A stretch of 21,630 bases of DNA from Damh-18 sp964390945. GTDB lineage: Bacteria > Patescibacteriota > Minisyncoccia > Phycocordibacterales > UBA918. The stretch is from the NCBI GenBank assembly GCA_964390945.1, contig CAYMIV010000014.1:1-21630 (forward strand). Direction: 5' to 3'. Position numbers and translations under genes: made by a program. The notes under the pieces are model-generated. The model was not told the DNA's origin. It did no database searches and was given only the letters and a program-made list of their open reading frames with translations. Below, piece after piece: positions 6,120-13,320 of this stretch (position 1 is its first letter; every line of letters starts with the position of its first letter).

Positions 6120-8135
6120 TTAGGCGACGAGCGCACGAAAGGCGGATTCGTCGAGAATGGTGACGCGGAGCGCGCGTGCGCGCTCGGCTTTCAAACCAGG
6201 GTCGCTTCCCACGACAACGTAATCGGTGTTTTTGGAAACATTATTTGCGACATGCGCGCCGCACGCTCGTGCCATTTCTTGGGCAACGCTTCGCTCAAGG
6301 GTGGGGAGCGTACCGGTGAATACAAACGTCTTGCCCTCGAGAGAACCCTTCATGTTTGTTTCAGGAATAATAACCGTGATGTGCGAGAGTAGCGCATCGA
6401 GTGTCTCACCATGGAGAGAATTTCTCATCCATGTCGCAAGCGAGTGAGCAACAATTTCGCCGACACCATGAATTTCGGCGAGCTCTTCTTCACTCGCCTT
6501 CCGTATGCGCTCAAGCGACTTGAGGTTGTTTGTGATCAGCCGCGCAGTTTCTTCACCCACGTGTTCAATCGAAAGTGAAACGAGAAGACGATTGAGCGTC
6601 ACCGTCCGTGCAGCATTGATTGCCCCTATCACGTTTTTTGCCGCACGCTCTTTAAATCCAGGCAGTCCCAGCAAATCTCCTTCCGTGAGCGTGAAAAGGT
6701 CGACGTATGAATCAATGAGATTATTCTCAAGGAGAAGATCGATAATGCGCGGGCCGACGCCGTCTATATTGAGTGCGTGTTTTGAGACGAAATAGTAGAG
6801 GCGGCGGCGATGGAGCGTGTCTGAATTCTTTGCGACGCAGCGATATGCCGCCGTTCCGGGAACCCGCTCGATACTCCCATCGCCGCCGCATTCCGCGACC
6901 TTTGCGGGGAAACGATACGGCTTAGCAGATTTTGGACGAAGTGAGGAAACAACGCTCACAATTTCAGGAATAACATCTCCCGCCTTTCGGAGAATCACCG
7001 TATCTCCTACACGCACATCGAGGCGTTTAATTTGGTCTTCGTTGTGGAGCGTGGCACGAGAGACGGTTGAGCCCGCGATGCGCACAGGGCGGAGGTGTGC
7101 GACAGGAGTAAGTACGCCAGTTCGTCCCACCTGTAGCCTGATATCTTCGACAATCGTGGTTGCCTCTTCGGCGGGAAATTTATACGCAATACCGAATCGA
7201 GGCGACTTCGCAGTATATCCGAGCATCTTTTGAAGCTCGGCCTCGTTCACCTTTACGACGACACCATCGACGCCGTACTCGAGTGAGTGTTTTTTCGGCA
7301 ACCAGGCTCGATGGTACGCTTTCACTGCGTCTAAATTTTTTGCACACGAGTAGTGTGCGTTGACTGTGAAGCCGAGTTTTCGTAGAAACTCGAGTTCCTC
7401 ATTTTGCGTTCGTGGTATTTCAGATTGAAGCGATGCGGGATCGATAAAATCAATGTCGTAGGCAAAAAATGAAAGTTTTCTCTTGCGCGTGACCTCGGGA
7501 TCAAGTTGACGAATAGAGCCCGCGGCCGCATTTCGTGGGTTTGCAAAGAGCGGTTCGCCGCATCTCTCGCGTTCGCTGTTTATGCGTTCGAGTTCTTTTC
7601 CCGAAAGCCAGGCTTCCCCAACAGCAATGAGGGTGACGGGTGCGGTGAGGAGTTGGGGGATATCGCGTATGGTGCGCGCCGTGTGCGTGATGTCTTCACC
7701 AGTCGTCCCGTCGCCACGAGTCGTCGCACGAATGAATCGTCCCTCTTCGTACTCAAGCACCACCTTAAGTCCATCAATCTTATGTTCACATACATATGTC
7801 GGTCTGACAGCAATTCCATCCTTTGCAAGGAGACGAATGATGCGATCCTCCCACTCTTCGAGTTCATCGTCTGAAAAAACGTTATCAAAAGACCACTGTC
7901 GCACCCGATGCTTTACTTTTTTAAAAGCATCGCTCGCGGCGCCCCCTATTTTTTCGGTTGGTGATACCGCGTGTTTCGGCCCGGGATACTTCCCCTCCAA
8001 CTGCTGAAGCTCACGAACGAGGGAGTCGTACGCTTCATCGCTGATTTCCGGTGCATCAAGCTCGTGGTACCGTTTCTGGTGATATGCAATGAGCCGCGCA
8101 AGTTCACGCATTCTCTTTTTCACTTCTGGAGACAT
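6120..8135 (-). CDS. ligA: NAD-dependent DNA ligase LigA with degenerate zinc finger
   Basis: Seals nicks in replication and repair using NAD. 671 aa, normal length. In order: N-terminal Ia domain, adenylation domain with catalytic Lys119 in HKIDG and ATTRGDG near 137-143, OB fold, zinc region, helix-hairpin-helix repeats, and a C-terminal BRCT domain (about 595-671). The zinc region is odd: of the usual four cysteines only Cys416 and Cys433 remain. The first position reads Val413 (FPAKVAEC) and the fourth reads Ser438 (RCVAKNS). The rest of the protein looks intact, so it is probably active. The start has only a weak AAGA; a perfect TATAAT lies 31 nt upstream. The gene follows the pilus block terminator. 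Confidence 0.96.
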   Translation of the reverse strand: MSPEVKKRMRELARLIAYHQKRYHELDAPEISDEAYDSLVRELQQLEGKYPGPKHAVSPTEKIGGAASDAFKKVKHRVRQWSFDNVFSDDELEEWEDRIIRLLAKDGIAVRPTYVCEHKIDGLKVVLEYEEGRFIRATTRGDGTTGEDITHTARTIRDIPQLLTAPVTLIAVGEAWLSGKELERINSERERCGEPLFANPRNAAAGSIRQLDPEVTRKRKLSFFAYDIDFIDPASLQSEIPRTQNEELEFLRKLGFTVNAHYSCAKNLDAVKAYHRAWLPKKHSLEYGVDGVVVKVNEAELQKMLGYTAKSPRFGIAYKFPAEEATTIVEDIRLQVGRTGVLTPVAHLRPVRIAGSTVSRATLHNEDQIKRLDVRVGDTVILRKAGDVIPEIVSVVSSLRPKSAKPYRFPAKVAECGGDGSIERVPGTAAYRCVAKNSDTLHRRRLYYFVSKHALNIDGVGPRIIDLLLENNLIDSYVDLFTLTEGDLLGLPGFKERAAKNVIGAINAARTVTLNRLLVSLSIEHVGEETARLITNNLKSLERIRKASEEELAEIHGVGEIVAHSLATWMRNSLHGETLDALLSHITVIIPETNMKGSLEGKTFVFTGTLPTLERSVAQEMARACGAHVANNVSKNTDYVVVGSDPGLKAERARALRVTILDESAFRALVA

Positions 8136-8166
8136 AGGTATCTTAAAATCACGGCTTTAGCGCTTG

Positions 8167-8172
8167 ATTATA
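8167..8172 (-). promoter_or_regulatory. -10 box of ligA
   Basis: A perfect minus-strand TATAAT, 31 nt before the ligA ATG and just downstream of the pilus-block terminator. No good -35 at standard spacing. Confidence 0.5.
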
Positions 8173-8177
8173 CTACG

Positions 8178-8210
8178 AAAACGCCGCTGCCGCTTTCACG
8201 GCGGTGGCGT
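8178..8210 (-). terminator. Terminator of the pilin/pseudopilin operon
   Basis: Minus strand: 12-bp stem ACGCCACCGCCG/CGGCAGCGGCGT with two A/C mismatches and a 6-nt loop, then TTTT. It lies 6 nt after the last pseudopilin stop, so it separates the pilus genes from ligA. Confidence 0.7.
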
Positions 8211-8216
8211 GAGTAT

Positions 8217-8831
8217 TTAATAGACGCGTATAAGTGCGCGTTCGACGATGCGGGAATTTACACCAATGTCTGTACACGCCGCATTGTATCCGCGAGAGCG
8301 AATGACAGTACACTCAGACCCTTGCGCACAGCACTTCCCCGCCGTTGCACAATCGCCCACAACTTCGCCGAGAATACTGCGCGGTACTTCGGCCGTCTCA
8401 TCATAGTACTTGTACACGCTCATTTTTGTGCAGACAGAGGGAGTACCCCACGTATATTCAAATCGCTGCTCATCTCCGCTCGCCACGGGGTTCACGCCCG
8501 CAACATCAGCGGAATTTGAACCGAAACAATCGAGCGTGCCGAGGCGTGCGCGTGTTGCACCGCTCAATACATCGAAATCGCTATTGGGATTTGGTGCATC
8601 AAAATTATCAAAGTCGTGATACAAGACGCACTCAATCCCCGCATGCGCGGCCTGAAAGGCGACTTCTGATTCTCGTGCTATGCCTGATATTTGATATTGC
8701 TTGAGCACCACGTTAAGCAGAGACCCGCTCACCCCAAGAAGCACTGTCATGAGCATGATGGAGAGGAGGAGCGAAAAACCTCGTGATGATTGTTTCATAC
8801 GGTGCTGTTGTAGAACTAAGTGATTGCTCAT
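8217..8831 (-). CDS. Minor pseudopilin, GspK/PilX-like, cysteine-rich
   Basis: 204 aa. A prepilin leader ending in SSRG precedes FSLLLSIMLMTVLL, a type III hydrophobic helix. Position +5 of the mature protein is Leu, not Glu, a hallmark of GspK-like tip pseudopilins. The secreted part has eight cysteines, including a GDC-KCC-SEC cluster, suggesting disulfides. The start overlaps the previous stop as ATGA, implying translational coupling; an internal ATG (8796-8798, MKQSSRG) would give a shorter, more typical leader. It is last in the pseudopilin operon and probably caps the pilus with the GspI- and GspJ-like proteins. The exact PilX/GspK assignment is from position and motif only. Confidence 0.8.
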   Translation of the reverse strand: MSNHLVLQQHRMKQSSRGFSLLLSIMLMTVLLGVSGSLLNVVLKQYQISGIARESEVAFQAAHAGIECVLYHDFDNFDAPNPNSDFDVLSGATRARLGTLDCFGSNSADVAGVNPVASGDEQRFEYTWGTPSVCTKMSVYKYYDETAEVPRSILGEVVGDCATAGKCCAQGSECTVIRSRGYNAACTDIGVNSRIVERALIRVY

Positions 8832-9415
8832 GGTTCGTAGTGAGAATATGCATTATAGAGCCACGTCTGGAGGGTAATGGTACGTGTCCCGAACAAAACC
8901 GTAGTCCAGGAGACGCTTACCGTCACTGGACGGGCATAGGCGGTTCCGCCGGCTCCGGAGAGCGTTATGTTCCTCGTGTAGATTGAATTATCGGTGAATG
9001 CGCCGCCGTATCCGTATGCTCTTTTATTCGGTGTTGGATCATATTGCAACAGGCAGTTTGACCCCGAGCACGTATGGAAAGAATAATCGGAAAGGTCGAT
9101 ATCGCATGTTTGTCCGCTCTGCGTGCACGAGCTGGGAAGTGCGTCATACCAACTCCAGACATTGTCCTCGGCGGGGGTTCCGTTGAGTGAACGGAGAGCA
9201 TCATCATCGCGCAATTTCTCCAATGCCTCAATTGCCTCCTGCGCAAGAAAGACCGCGGTCATTTCTTGATTTGCGTAAAATCCCATCTGCATCCCTTTGT
9301 ACGCAATCGTCATAGGGCTAATGATGATGAGGAGCAAGATACTCACCGCAACGAGCGTTTCAACAAGCGTGAAACCTCGGGAAATCTTGGTGCGGCTGTA
9401 AGTACCGGTAATCAT
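8828..9415 (-). CDS. Minor pseudopilin, GspI/PilV-like
   Basis: 195 aa. Leader ending ISRG, then FTLVETLVAVSILLLIIISP with Glu at +5, the canonical N-methylated helix. The secreted domain holds four cysteines (SSC, TCD, HTC, NCLL). It starts one base after the previous stop and overlaps the next gene by ATGA. Expected to be cleaved by PilD and to join a pilus-priming tip complex. Assignment as I/V-type follows operon order and the length of the globular part. Confidence 0.82.
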   Translation of the reverse strand: MITGTYSRTKISRGFTLVETLVAVSILLLIIISPMTIAYKGMQMGFYANQEMTAVFLAQEAIEALEKLRDDDALRSLNGTPAEDNVWSWYDALPSSCTQSGQTCDIDLSDYSFHTCSGSNCLLQYDPTPNKRAYGYGGAFTDNSIYTRNITLSGAGGTAYARPVTVSVSWTTVLFGTRTITLQTWLYNAYSHYEP

Positions 9416-9416
9416 G

Positions 9417-10010
9417 TTAATAATTCAAAATACGTTGTGTTACTTTTGTCTGGAGCGTGAATTTCGTATCAATGTCAAGACCGTTGTTCACCGCGCCCTC
9501 GATAAGAATTGAGGCGACGGGCTGTTCTTCGTCGCCCGCGGTACTTCCCTCGACTACGACATCAAAATTTGAAATGATGGTTGCTTCAGCGGTTATGGGA
9601 AGCCAATCCGTATCGTTGCCGCCCCCCACCTCACGCTGCTCAAGCATCGACCCGTTCAGCCGGTATCCGACACGATAACCGTCCTTCTCTCGCGTAAAGA
9701 CGATGGCGTCATTGCCGTTCGTACAATCGTCACTACCGGACGGCAATGATGACAAATTCAATCGATTATCACCGCTACTCAAACAGAGGTAGTTATACCC
9801 AGTACGAATGTTCCTTCCAATACTATCAACAGCGAAGGAAAGATTGGTCATTGCGGAGTAGAGCGCTTGCGCTTTCGCGTTCGCATCAACAATAGTGAGG
9901 AGCGCGCCGACACTTGCCACCATGACCATTGCAAATACCGAAAGTGAAACCATAATCTCAATGAGCGAGAAACCGTGCGTCTTGTTGTGTTTTGTGGTGT
10001 GCGTACGCAT
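9417..10010 (-). CDS. Minor pseudopilin, GspJ/PilW-like
   Basis: 197 aa. Leader ending KTHG, then FSLIEIMVSLSVFAMVMVAS with Glu at +5. The globular domain starts with a helix rich in ASN/ALA and has a DAIVFTREKDGYRVGYRL segment like PilW/GspJ proteins. It begins 2 nt after the GspH-like stop, so it is part of one tight operon. Cleavage by PilD expected. Confidence 0.8.
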   Translation of the reverse strand: MRTHTTKHNKTHGFSLIEIMVSLSVFAMVMVASVGALLTIVDANAKAQALYSAMTNLSFAVDSIGRNIRTGYNYLCLSSGDNRLNLSSLPSGSDDCTNGNDAIVFTREKDGYRVGYRLNGSMLEQREVGGGNDTDWLPITAEATIISNFDVVVEGSTAGDEEQPVASILIEGAVNNGLDIDTKFTLQTKVTQRILNY

Positions 10011-10012
10011 GG

Positions 10013-10621
10013 TTATTCTTTATAGACCGAAATGTGCCCAAGAAGACCGACCTCAACAACCCATATGTCCGCGGGATTTTTTGTCGACTGTACCTTGATC
10101 TGCATCTTTGAAATGTTTGTTGTCGCTCCCGCGCTGTCGCGGAACAGCGCTTTGAATTCCGGTCTTCGAAAAGAAACATCAGCCCACGTCACGTCACAGT
10201 CGAGAGTGCTGTTTTTTTCAGTGCATATGTCGACAATGGCCGCAGGGGTGCGCGTAGTGAGTGTCGAGATGCTCTCGCCGCCGTCGTATGCCGGCGTATT
10301 GTTTGCAGAAGTGTTCACATCTCGAAAAAATATATATGAATTTCCGTTAGTGAAATGAATACCATACGGTCGTTCGAAATCAGCCCCCGTCCCGCGAACG
10401 CTGATTGAATAAACCTGGGCGTCGCGGAGCGTGAGTGCAATCTCATACGCAGCCGCCTTGAGAAGAGTGACACTGTCGAAGGCGGAAAATTTTGTCATGA
10501 TGATTGCTATCATCACCACGATAATGGCGAGTGATATGAGCAGTTCAACGAGCGTAAATCCACGTCCAGCATCAGAACGTGGTGAAATACGAGAGGGAGT
10601 TTTGAATGGTGAGAAGGACAT
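10013..10621 (-). CDS. Pseudopilin, GspH/FimT-like
   Basis: 202 aa from ATG 10621. Leader ending AGRG, then FTLVELLISLAIIVVMIAII with Glu at +5. The following DAQVYSISVRG and the beta-rich remainder resemble GspH/FimT. The chosen ATG gives a 20-residue leader, somewhat long but workable; an upstream in-frame start at 10657 would give 32 residues. The first 50 nt overlap the end of pilD in another frame, tying the two genes together in translation. A TACAAT 12 nt before the ATG could be a promoter, weakly. Confidence 0.82.
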   Translation of the reverse strand: MSFSPFKTPSRISPRSDAGRGFTLVELLISLAIIVVMIAIIMTKFSAFDSVTLLKAAAYEIALTLRDAQVYSISVRGTGADFERPYGIHFTNGNSYIFFRDVNTSANNTPAYDGGESISTLTTRTPAAIVDICTEKNSTLDCDVTWADVSFRRPEFKALFRDSAGATTNISKMQIKVQSTKNPADIWVVEVGLLGHISVYKE

Positions 10622-11411
10622 CAATATGTAAAAATTGTACGAGCAAAAATCCCGCAATGAGGAATGGGGCGAATGGGACCTCGCTCTTCATTGTAAGGGT
10701 TCTGTGAAAATACGGTAAACGAGTTTTCCACCTCCCGAGAACCCTCTGCACAATGAGTAATAAAATGCCGATTGCCGCGCCTATCCAGAATGAAAAAGCA
10801 ATCATTGAAAAGATGCCGCCCATTCCAACGATAATTCCGAGAGGGAACGCAAGCTTTGCATCGCCGAATCCAACCCACTTCCCCTCCGAAACATACCAAA
10901 GAAATGCAAAAAAACCTGAAGCGCACAGCCCTGCAGTTATTCCCTCCGCGGCCGTAGCAACACTCATGGCGAGAGAGCCGGAAATGCGGTGCATGAGCAT
11001 AAGCACCGCTATGATGCCTGCCATGAGTGTGAGTTCGTCCGGAATGATGGTGTGACGCACATCATACGCAAGAATCGTGACCAAGACCGAGACGAGTGCG
11101 AAGTTGAGAATAAGCAGAATTGCATCAGCGTTAAAAATTTTAAGAACAGCAACGAAAAGAATGCCGGTAAGAAGTTCGATTATAAGATAACGACTTGGAA
11201 TATACGCCGCGCAGGTACGGCACCGAGCACGGAGGACAATATATGACCATATTGGAAAAAGTTCGTACCACATGAGGTGCGTACCGCACGAAAGACAGTG
11301 CGAGCGGCCGTTGAGCGATTTACCAGTATGGAGGCGGTAAATGACAACATTAAGGAAACTACCGATAATGGTACCGAATATAAATGTCGCGATAAGCCAG
11401 TGGGTTTCCAT
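10572..11411 (-). CDS. pilD: Prepilin peptidase / N-methyltransferase
   Basis: 279-aa polytopic membrane aspartyl protease (A24 family) that cuts prepilins after the leader glycine and methylates the new N-terminus. Visible are GSFLNVVIYR (17-26), the zinc-type CLSC and CRTC pairs of the methyltransferase domain (about 39-42 and 64-67), and the two catalytic aspartates, in AYDVRHTIIPDE and GFGDAK. About eight hydrophobic segments. It follows the third pilin after an 80-nt gap with a GC-rich hairpin and overlaps the next pseudopilin by 50 nt. Confidence 0.95.
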   Translation of the reverse strand: METHWLIATFIFGTIIGSFLNVVIYRLHTGKSLNGRSHCLSCGTHLMWYELFPIWSYIVLRARCRTCAAYIPSRYLIIELLTGILFVAVLKIFNADAILLILNFALVSVLVTILAYDVRHTIIPDELTLMAGIIAVLMLMHRISGSLAMSVATAAEGITAGLCASGFFAFLWYVSEGKWVGFGDAKLAFPLGIIVGMGGIFSMIAFSFWIGAAIGILLLIVQRVLGRWKTRLPYFHRTLTMKSEVPFAPFLIAGFLLVQFLHIDVLLTIQNSLSYFTTF

Positions 11412-11423
11412 AATTATTCAGGA

Positions 11424-11475
11424 CACAGCACCCCCCGCTTATTCCCCCAAGAGGGTAACGGGGGTGAGCACTGTG
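11424..11475 (-). promoter_or_regulatory. GC-rich hairpin between pilin 3 and pilD
   Basis: Minus strand: CACAG and CACCCCCG pair with CGGGGGGTGCTGTG, with a 4-nt bulge (TGCT) and a 20-nt apical part. There is no T-run, so it looks more like an mRNA-stability or attenuation hairpin than a terminator. It could lower pilD and pseudopilin expression relative to the abundant pilin. Confidence 0.45.
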
Positions 11476-11491
11476 CTCAAATTGGAATGCG

Positions 11492-11941
11492 TTATGGGCA
11501 CGTCGAGAGATCGACTGCGCTGCTGTCTTGAACCGCAATAATGTCAGCGGCACCCATATAATCAACGCAGAATGCTTCGGCAGGATTGACTTTAAGATTA
11601 ACCCACGCTGCCCACTCTGAACCGTCTAAAGATTCGACGCACTCCCCGTCCCCGAAACCGCCCGCGACAGGTGCGGTCGATACCGCATCTGTTGCGGCAG
11701 TCATCGCATCGACAGTTCGCTGATCTGCGCAGAACCCAGTGTACACCTGACCGCTGTCGTCATAGTATATTGCCGCCTGTGAACGAATCACGTTGAGTTC
11801 TGCCTTTACCTTTGCGTCAGAACCCTTCGCGCGCGCGCTGTTGAGTGATGCGAGTACGACGGATGCGAGAATGCCGATTATAGCGATAACAACGAGGAGT
11901 TCGATGAGTGTGAAACCGCGGGTATTAAATTGTTTCATCAT
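11492..11941 (-). CDS. Major type IV pilin, third in tandem array
   Basis: 149 aa. Short leader MMKQFNTRG, then FTLIELLVVIAIIGILASVV with Glu at +5, a type IVa-like prepilin. Mature part about 140 aa with four cysteines (GFC, GEC, AFC, STCP-end) in the same order as the other two pilins, likely two disulfides. Downstream of the shared N-terminus it is clearly diverged from pilins 1 and 2. The second ATG (11938) fits a leaderless mRNA best, as a TATAAT ends 8 nt before it. It is preceded by its own promoter and by the terminator of pilin 2. Confidence 0.93.
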   Translation of the reverse strand: MMKQFNTRGFTLIELLVVIAIIGILASVVLASLNSARAKGSDAKVKAELNVIRSQAAIYYDDSGQVYTGFCADQRTVDAMTAATDAVSTAPVAGGFGDGECVESLDGSEWAAWVNLKVNPAEAFCVDYMGAADIIAVQDSSAVDLSTCP

Positions 11942-11946
11942 AAAAA

Positions 11947-11973
11947 ATTATATGGGTGAATACCCCAATTATA
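11947..11973 (-). promoter_or_regulatory. Promoter region of pilin 3 (two -10 candidates)
   Basis: Minus-strand TATAAT at 11947-11952, 8 nt before the second ATG (leaderless option), and another TATAAT at 11968-11973, which would give a leader of about 25 nt beginning with the small hairpin GGGT-ATTC-ACCC. Neither has a clear -35. No Shine-Dalgarno is present in either case. Confidence 0.6.
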
Positions 11974-12011
11974 CACAGGAGGGTGTGGTCTCGCGGGCGC
12001 CGCGGGGGATT

Positions 12012-12041
12012 ACAAAAACACCCCGTGGGGGGTGTTTTTGT
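12012..12041. terminator. Bidirectional terminator after pilin 2
   Basis: A perfect 13-bp stem ACAAAAACACCCC/GGGGTGTTTTTGT with loop GTGG, about 20 nt after the pilin 2 stop on the minus strand. T-runs on both sides make it active in either direction. An identical copy follows pilin 1. Confidence 0.92.
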
Positions 12042-12061
12042 GTGCAATGATTCCTCGAATT

Positions 12062-12502
12062 TTATGGGCACGCAGTGAGTGCTGACGAACCGCTGTTTTG
12101 GACAGCAATTGCTTTTGCGGCACCGAGACTATCGACACAGTATGCTCCCGTTGCCGATTTTCTGTTCACCCACACCGCGTATGCGGTAGCGGTTACGTTA
12201 CATTCAGAGTCACCCTGTCCACCGACGGTGACTGCGCCCGCAGCACTTACTGCCGCTGCTTTTGCGGCGACAATATCAGCATCGGCGCACAGGCCAGTGT
12301 ATGTACCCGCACCCGTGCCATCATAGAATAACTCTGCCTGGGTGCGCATACCGCTTAGGTTTGCCCGAACTGCCGCATCAGAACCCTTTGCGCGTGCGCT
12401 GCTAAGCGCCGCAAGTACCACCGATGCGAGAACACCGATTATAGCGATAACAACGAGGAGTTCGATGAGTGTGAAACCGCGGGTATTAAATTGTTTCATC
12501 AT
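12062..12502 (-). CDS. Major type IV pilin, second in array (mosaic)
   Basis: 146 aa. Leader and first helix (MMKQFNTRG, then FTLIELLVVIAIIG) are the same as pilin 3, while the last 64 or so residues are the same as pilin 1. Only the middle, about residues 24-85, differs from both. Four cysteines are kept (GLC, SEC, AYC, TACP-end). Glu at +5 and PilD cleavage site are intact. The second ATG (12499) is the best leaderless start. The gene is bounded on both sides by identical terminator/promoter cassettes, so it can be expressed independently of its neighbours. Confidence 0.93.
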   Translation of the reverse strand: MMKQFNTRGFTLIELLVVIAIIGVLASVVLAALSSARAKGSDAAVRANLSGMRTQAELFYDGTGAGTYTGLCADADIVAAKAAAVSAAGAVTVGGQGDSECNVTATAYAVWVNRKSATGAYCVDSLGAAKAIAVQNSGSSALTACP

Positions 12503-12507
12503 AAAAA

Positions 12508-12534
12508 ATTATATGGGTGAATACCCCAATTATA
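12508..12534 (-). promoter_or_regulatory. Promoter region of pilin 2 (two -10 candidates)
   Basis: Identical to the pilin 3 promoter region because it lies in the direct repeat: TATAAT at 12508-12513 and at 12529-12534. Confidence 0.6.
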
Positions 12535-12572
12535 CACAGGAGGGTGTGGTCTCGCGGGCGCCGCGGGGGATT

Positions 12573-12602
12573 ACAAAAACACCCCGTGGGGGGTGTTTTT
12601 GT
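12573..12602. terminator. Bidirectional terminator after pilin 1
   Basis: Exact copy of the 13-bp-stem terminator at 12012-12041. It lies about 20 nt after the pilin 1 stop. Confidence 0.92.
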
Positions 12603-12622
12603 GTGCAATGATTCCTCGAATT

Positions 12623-13063
12623 TTATGGGCACGCAGTGAGTGCTGACGAACCGCTGTTTTGGACAGCAATTGCTTTTGCGGCACCGAGACTATCGACACA
12701 GTATGCTCCCGTTGCCGATTTTCTGTTCACCCACACCGCGTATGCGGTAGCGGTTACGTTACATTCAGAGTCACCCTGTCCACCGACGGTGACTGCGCCC
12801 GCAGCACTTACTGCTGCTGCTTTTGCCGCCGCAACAGATGCATCAGCGCACAAGCCGGTGTATGTACCCGCACCCGTGCCGTCGTAGAACAATTCTGCCG
12901 CCGCACGAATACCGCTCAAGTTTGCCTTTACTGCAGCATCAGAACCCTTCGCGCGCGCGCTGTTGAGTGACGCGAGTACGACGGATGCGAGAATGCCGAT
13001 TATGGCGATAACAACGAGGAGTTCGATGAGTGTGAAACCTCGTGTATTGGTTTTTGTCATCAT
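12623..13063 (-). CDS. Major type IV pilin, first in array
   Basis: 146 aa. Leader MMTKTNTRG, then FTLIELLVVIAIIGILASVV with Glu at +5. Four cysteines in the secreted part (GLC, SEC, AYC, TACP-end). It is closest to the pilC gene, 257 nt downstream of it, and has the longest and most structured leader of the three. Differences from pilin 2 are limited to the leader and the region up to about residue 80. A TTTAAT sits 8 nt before the second ATG, but the perfect TATAAT further up (13235-13240) is a better promoter. Probably the main fibre subunit, by position and leader. Confidence 0.93.
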   Translation of the reverse strand: MMTKTNTRGFTLIELLVVIAIIGILASVVLASLNSARAKGSDAAVKANLSGIRAAAELFYDGTGAGTYTGLCADASVAAAKAAAVSAAGAVTVGGQGDSECNVTATAYAVWVNRKSATGAYCVDSLGAAKAIAVQNSGSSALTACP

Positions 13064-13076
13064 AAATTATTAAATA

Positions 13077-13090
13077 AGTAATATATTACT
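13077..13090. promoter_or_regulatory. Perfect 14-bp palindrome before pilin 1
   Basis: AGTAATA-TATTACT, 13 nt upstream of the first pilin 1 ATG. It is suitable as an operator for a dimeric regulator or as a small hairpin just before the start region. No matching palindrome precedes pilins 2 or 3. Confidence 0.45.
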
Positions 13091-13143
13091 GTTCTTTGAG
13101 TGACGTGATGGCTGATCACGCAAACTCGAAAACTACTGTGGTT

Positions 13144-13201
13144 CCGCACAAGACCATGACATCGGTTGAACCTCCACCGATGCGACCACGGTCCTGTGCC
13201 G
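13144..13201 (-). promoter_or_regulatory. Large hairpin in the pilin 1 leader
   Basis: Minus strand: three stacked helices, CGGCACA/TGTGCGG (one mismatch), GACCGTG/CATGGTC (one wobble) and CATCGGT/ACCGATG, separated by small internal loops. The 9-nt apical loop contains GGAGG. About 58 nt in all, in the 165-nt leader. A smaller hairpin CCAC-GAAAA-GTGG (13213-13225) would be near the 5' end of the RNA. No known riboswitch consensus was recognised. Confidence 0.6.
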
Positions 13202-13234
13202 AGTAGTTCTGTCCACTTTTCGTGGCTAATAGTT

Positions 13235-13240
13235 ATTATA
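13235..13240 (-). promoter_or_regulatory. -10 box of pilin 1
   Basis: A perfect minus-strand TATAAT 172 nt upstream of pilin 1, in the 257-nt gap after pilC. The start would be near 13228. No convincing -35. Confidence 0.5.
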
Positions 13241-13320
13241 CGGCGTCTAACCACATTTTGTGCGCAGTGTGTGGACAGTGCTCAAACACAAAACAATGGG
13301 CAGGGTGCTTTTCTGTAGCG

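Larger units (their letters stand above)
11874..12253. repeat. 380-bp exact direct repeat, copy A
   Basis: By eye identical to 12435-12814, offset 561 bp. It contains the last 64 or so codons of pilin 2, the spacer with terminator and promoter, and the first 22 or so codons of pilin 3. The edges fall inside coding sequence: at 11874 the match ends where pilin 3 reads GIL and pilin 2 reads GVL; at 12254 it ends with a C/T difference. Confidence 0.88.
12435..12814. repeat. 380-bp exact direct repeat, copy B
   Basis: Second copy of the repeat at 11874-12253. It holds the C-terminal coding part of pilin 1, the terminator/promoter spacer, and the N-terminal coding part of pilin 2. Between the copies, 181 bp of pilin 2 (12254-12434) is unlike the matching part of pilin 1 at many third positions. 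Confidence 0.88.

Noticed and set aside
11415..11475. Possible G-quadruplex in G-runs between pilin 3 and pilD
   Set aside because: Only two or three G-runs on each strand and better explained by a bulged hairpin.
11874..13063. CRISPR-like or transposon origin for the pilin repeats
   Set aside because: Two long copies with coding content, no short regular spacers, no terminal inverted repeats and no transposase.
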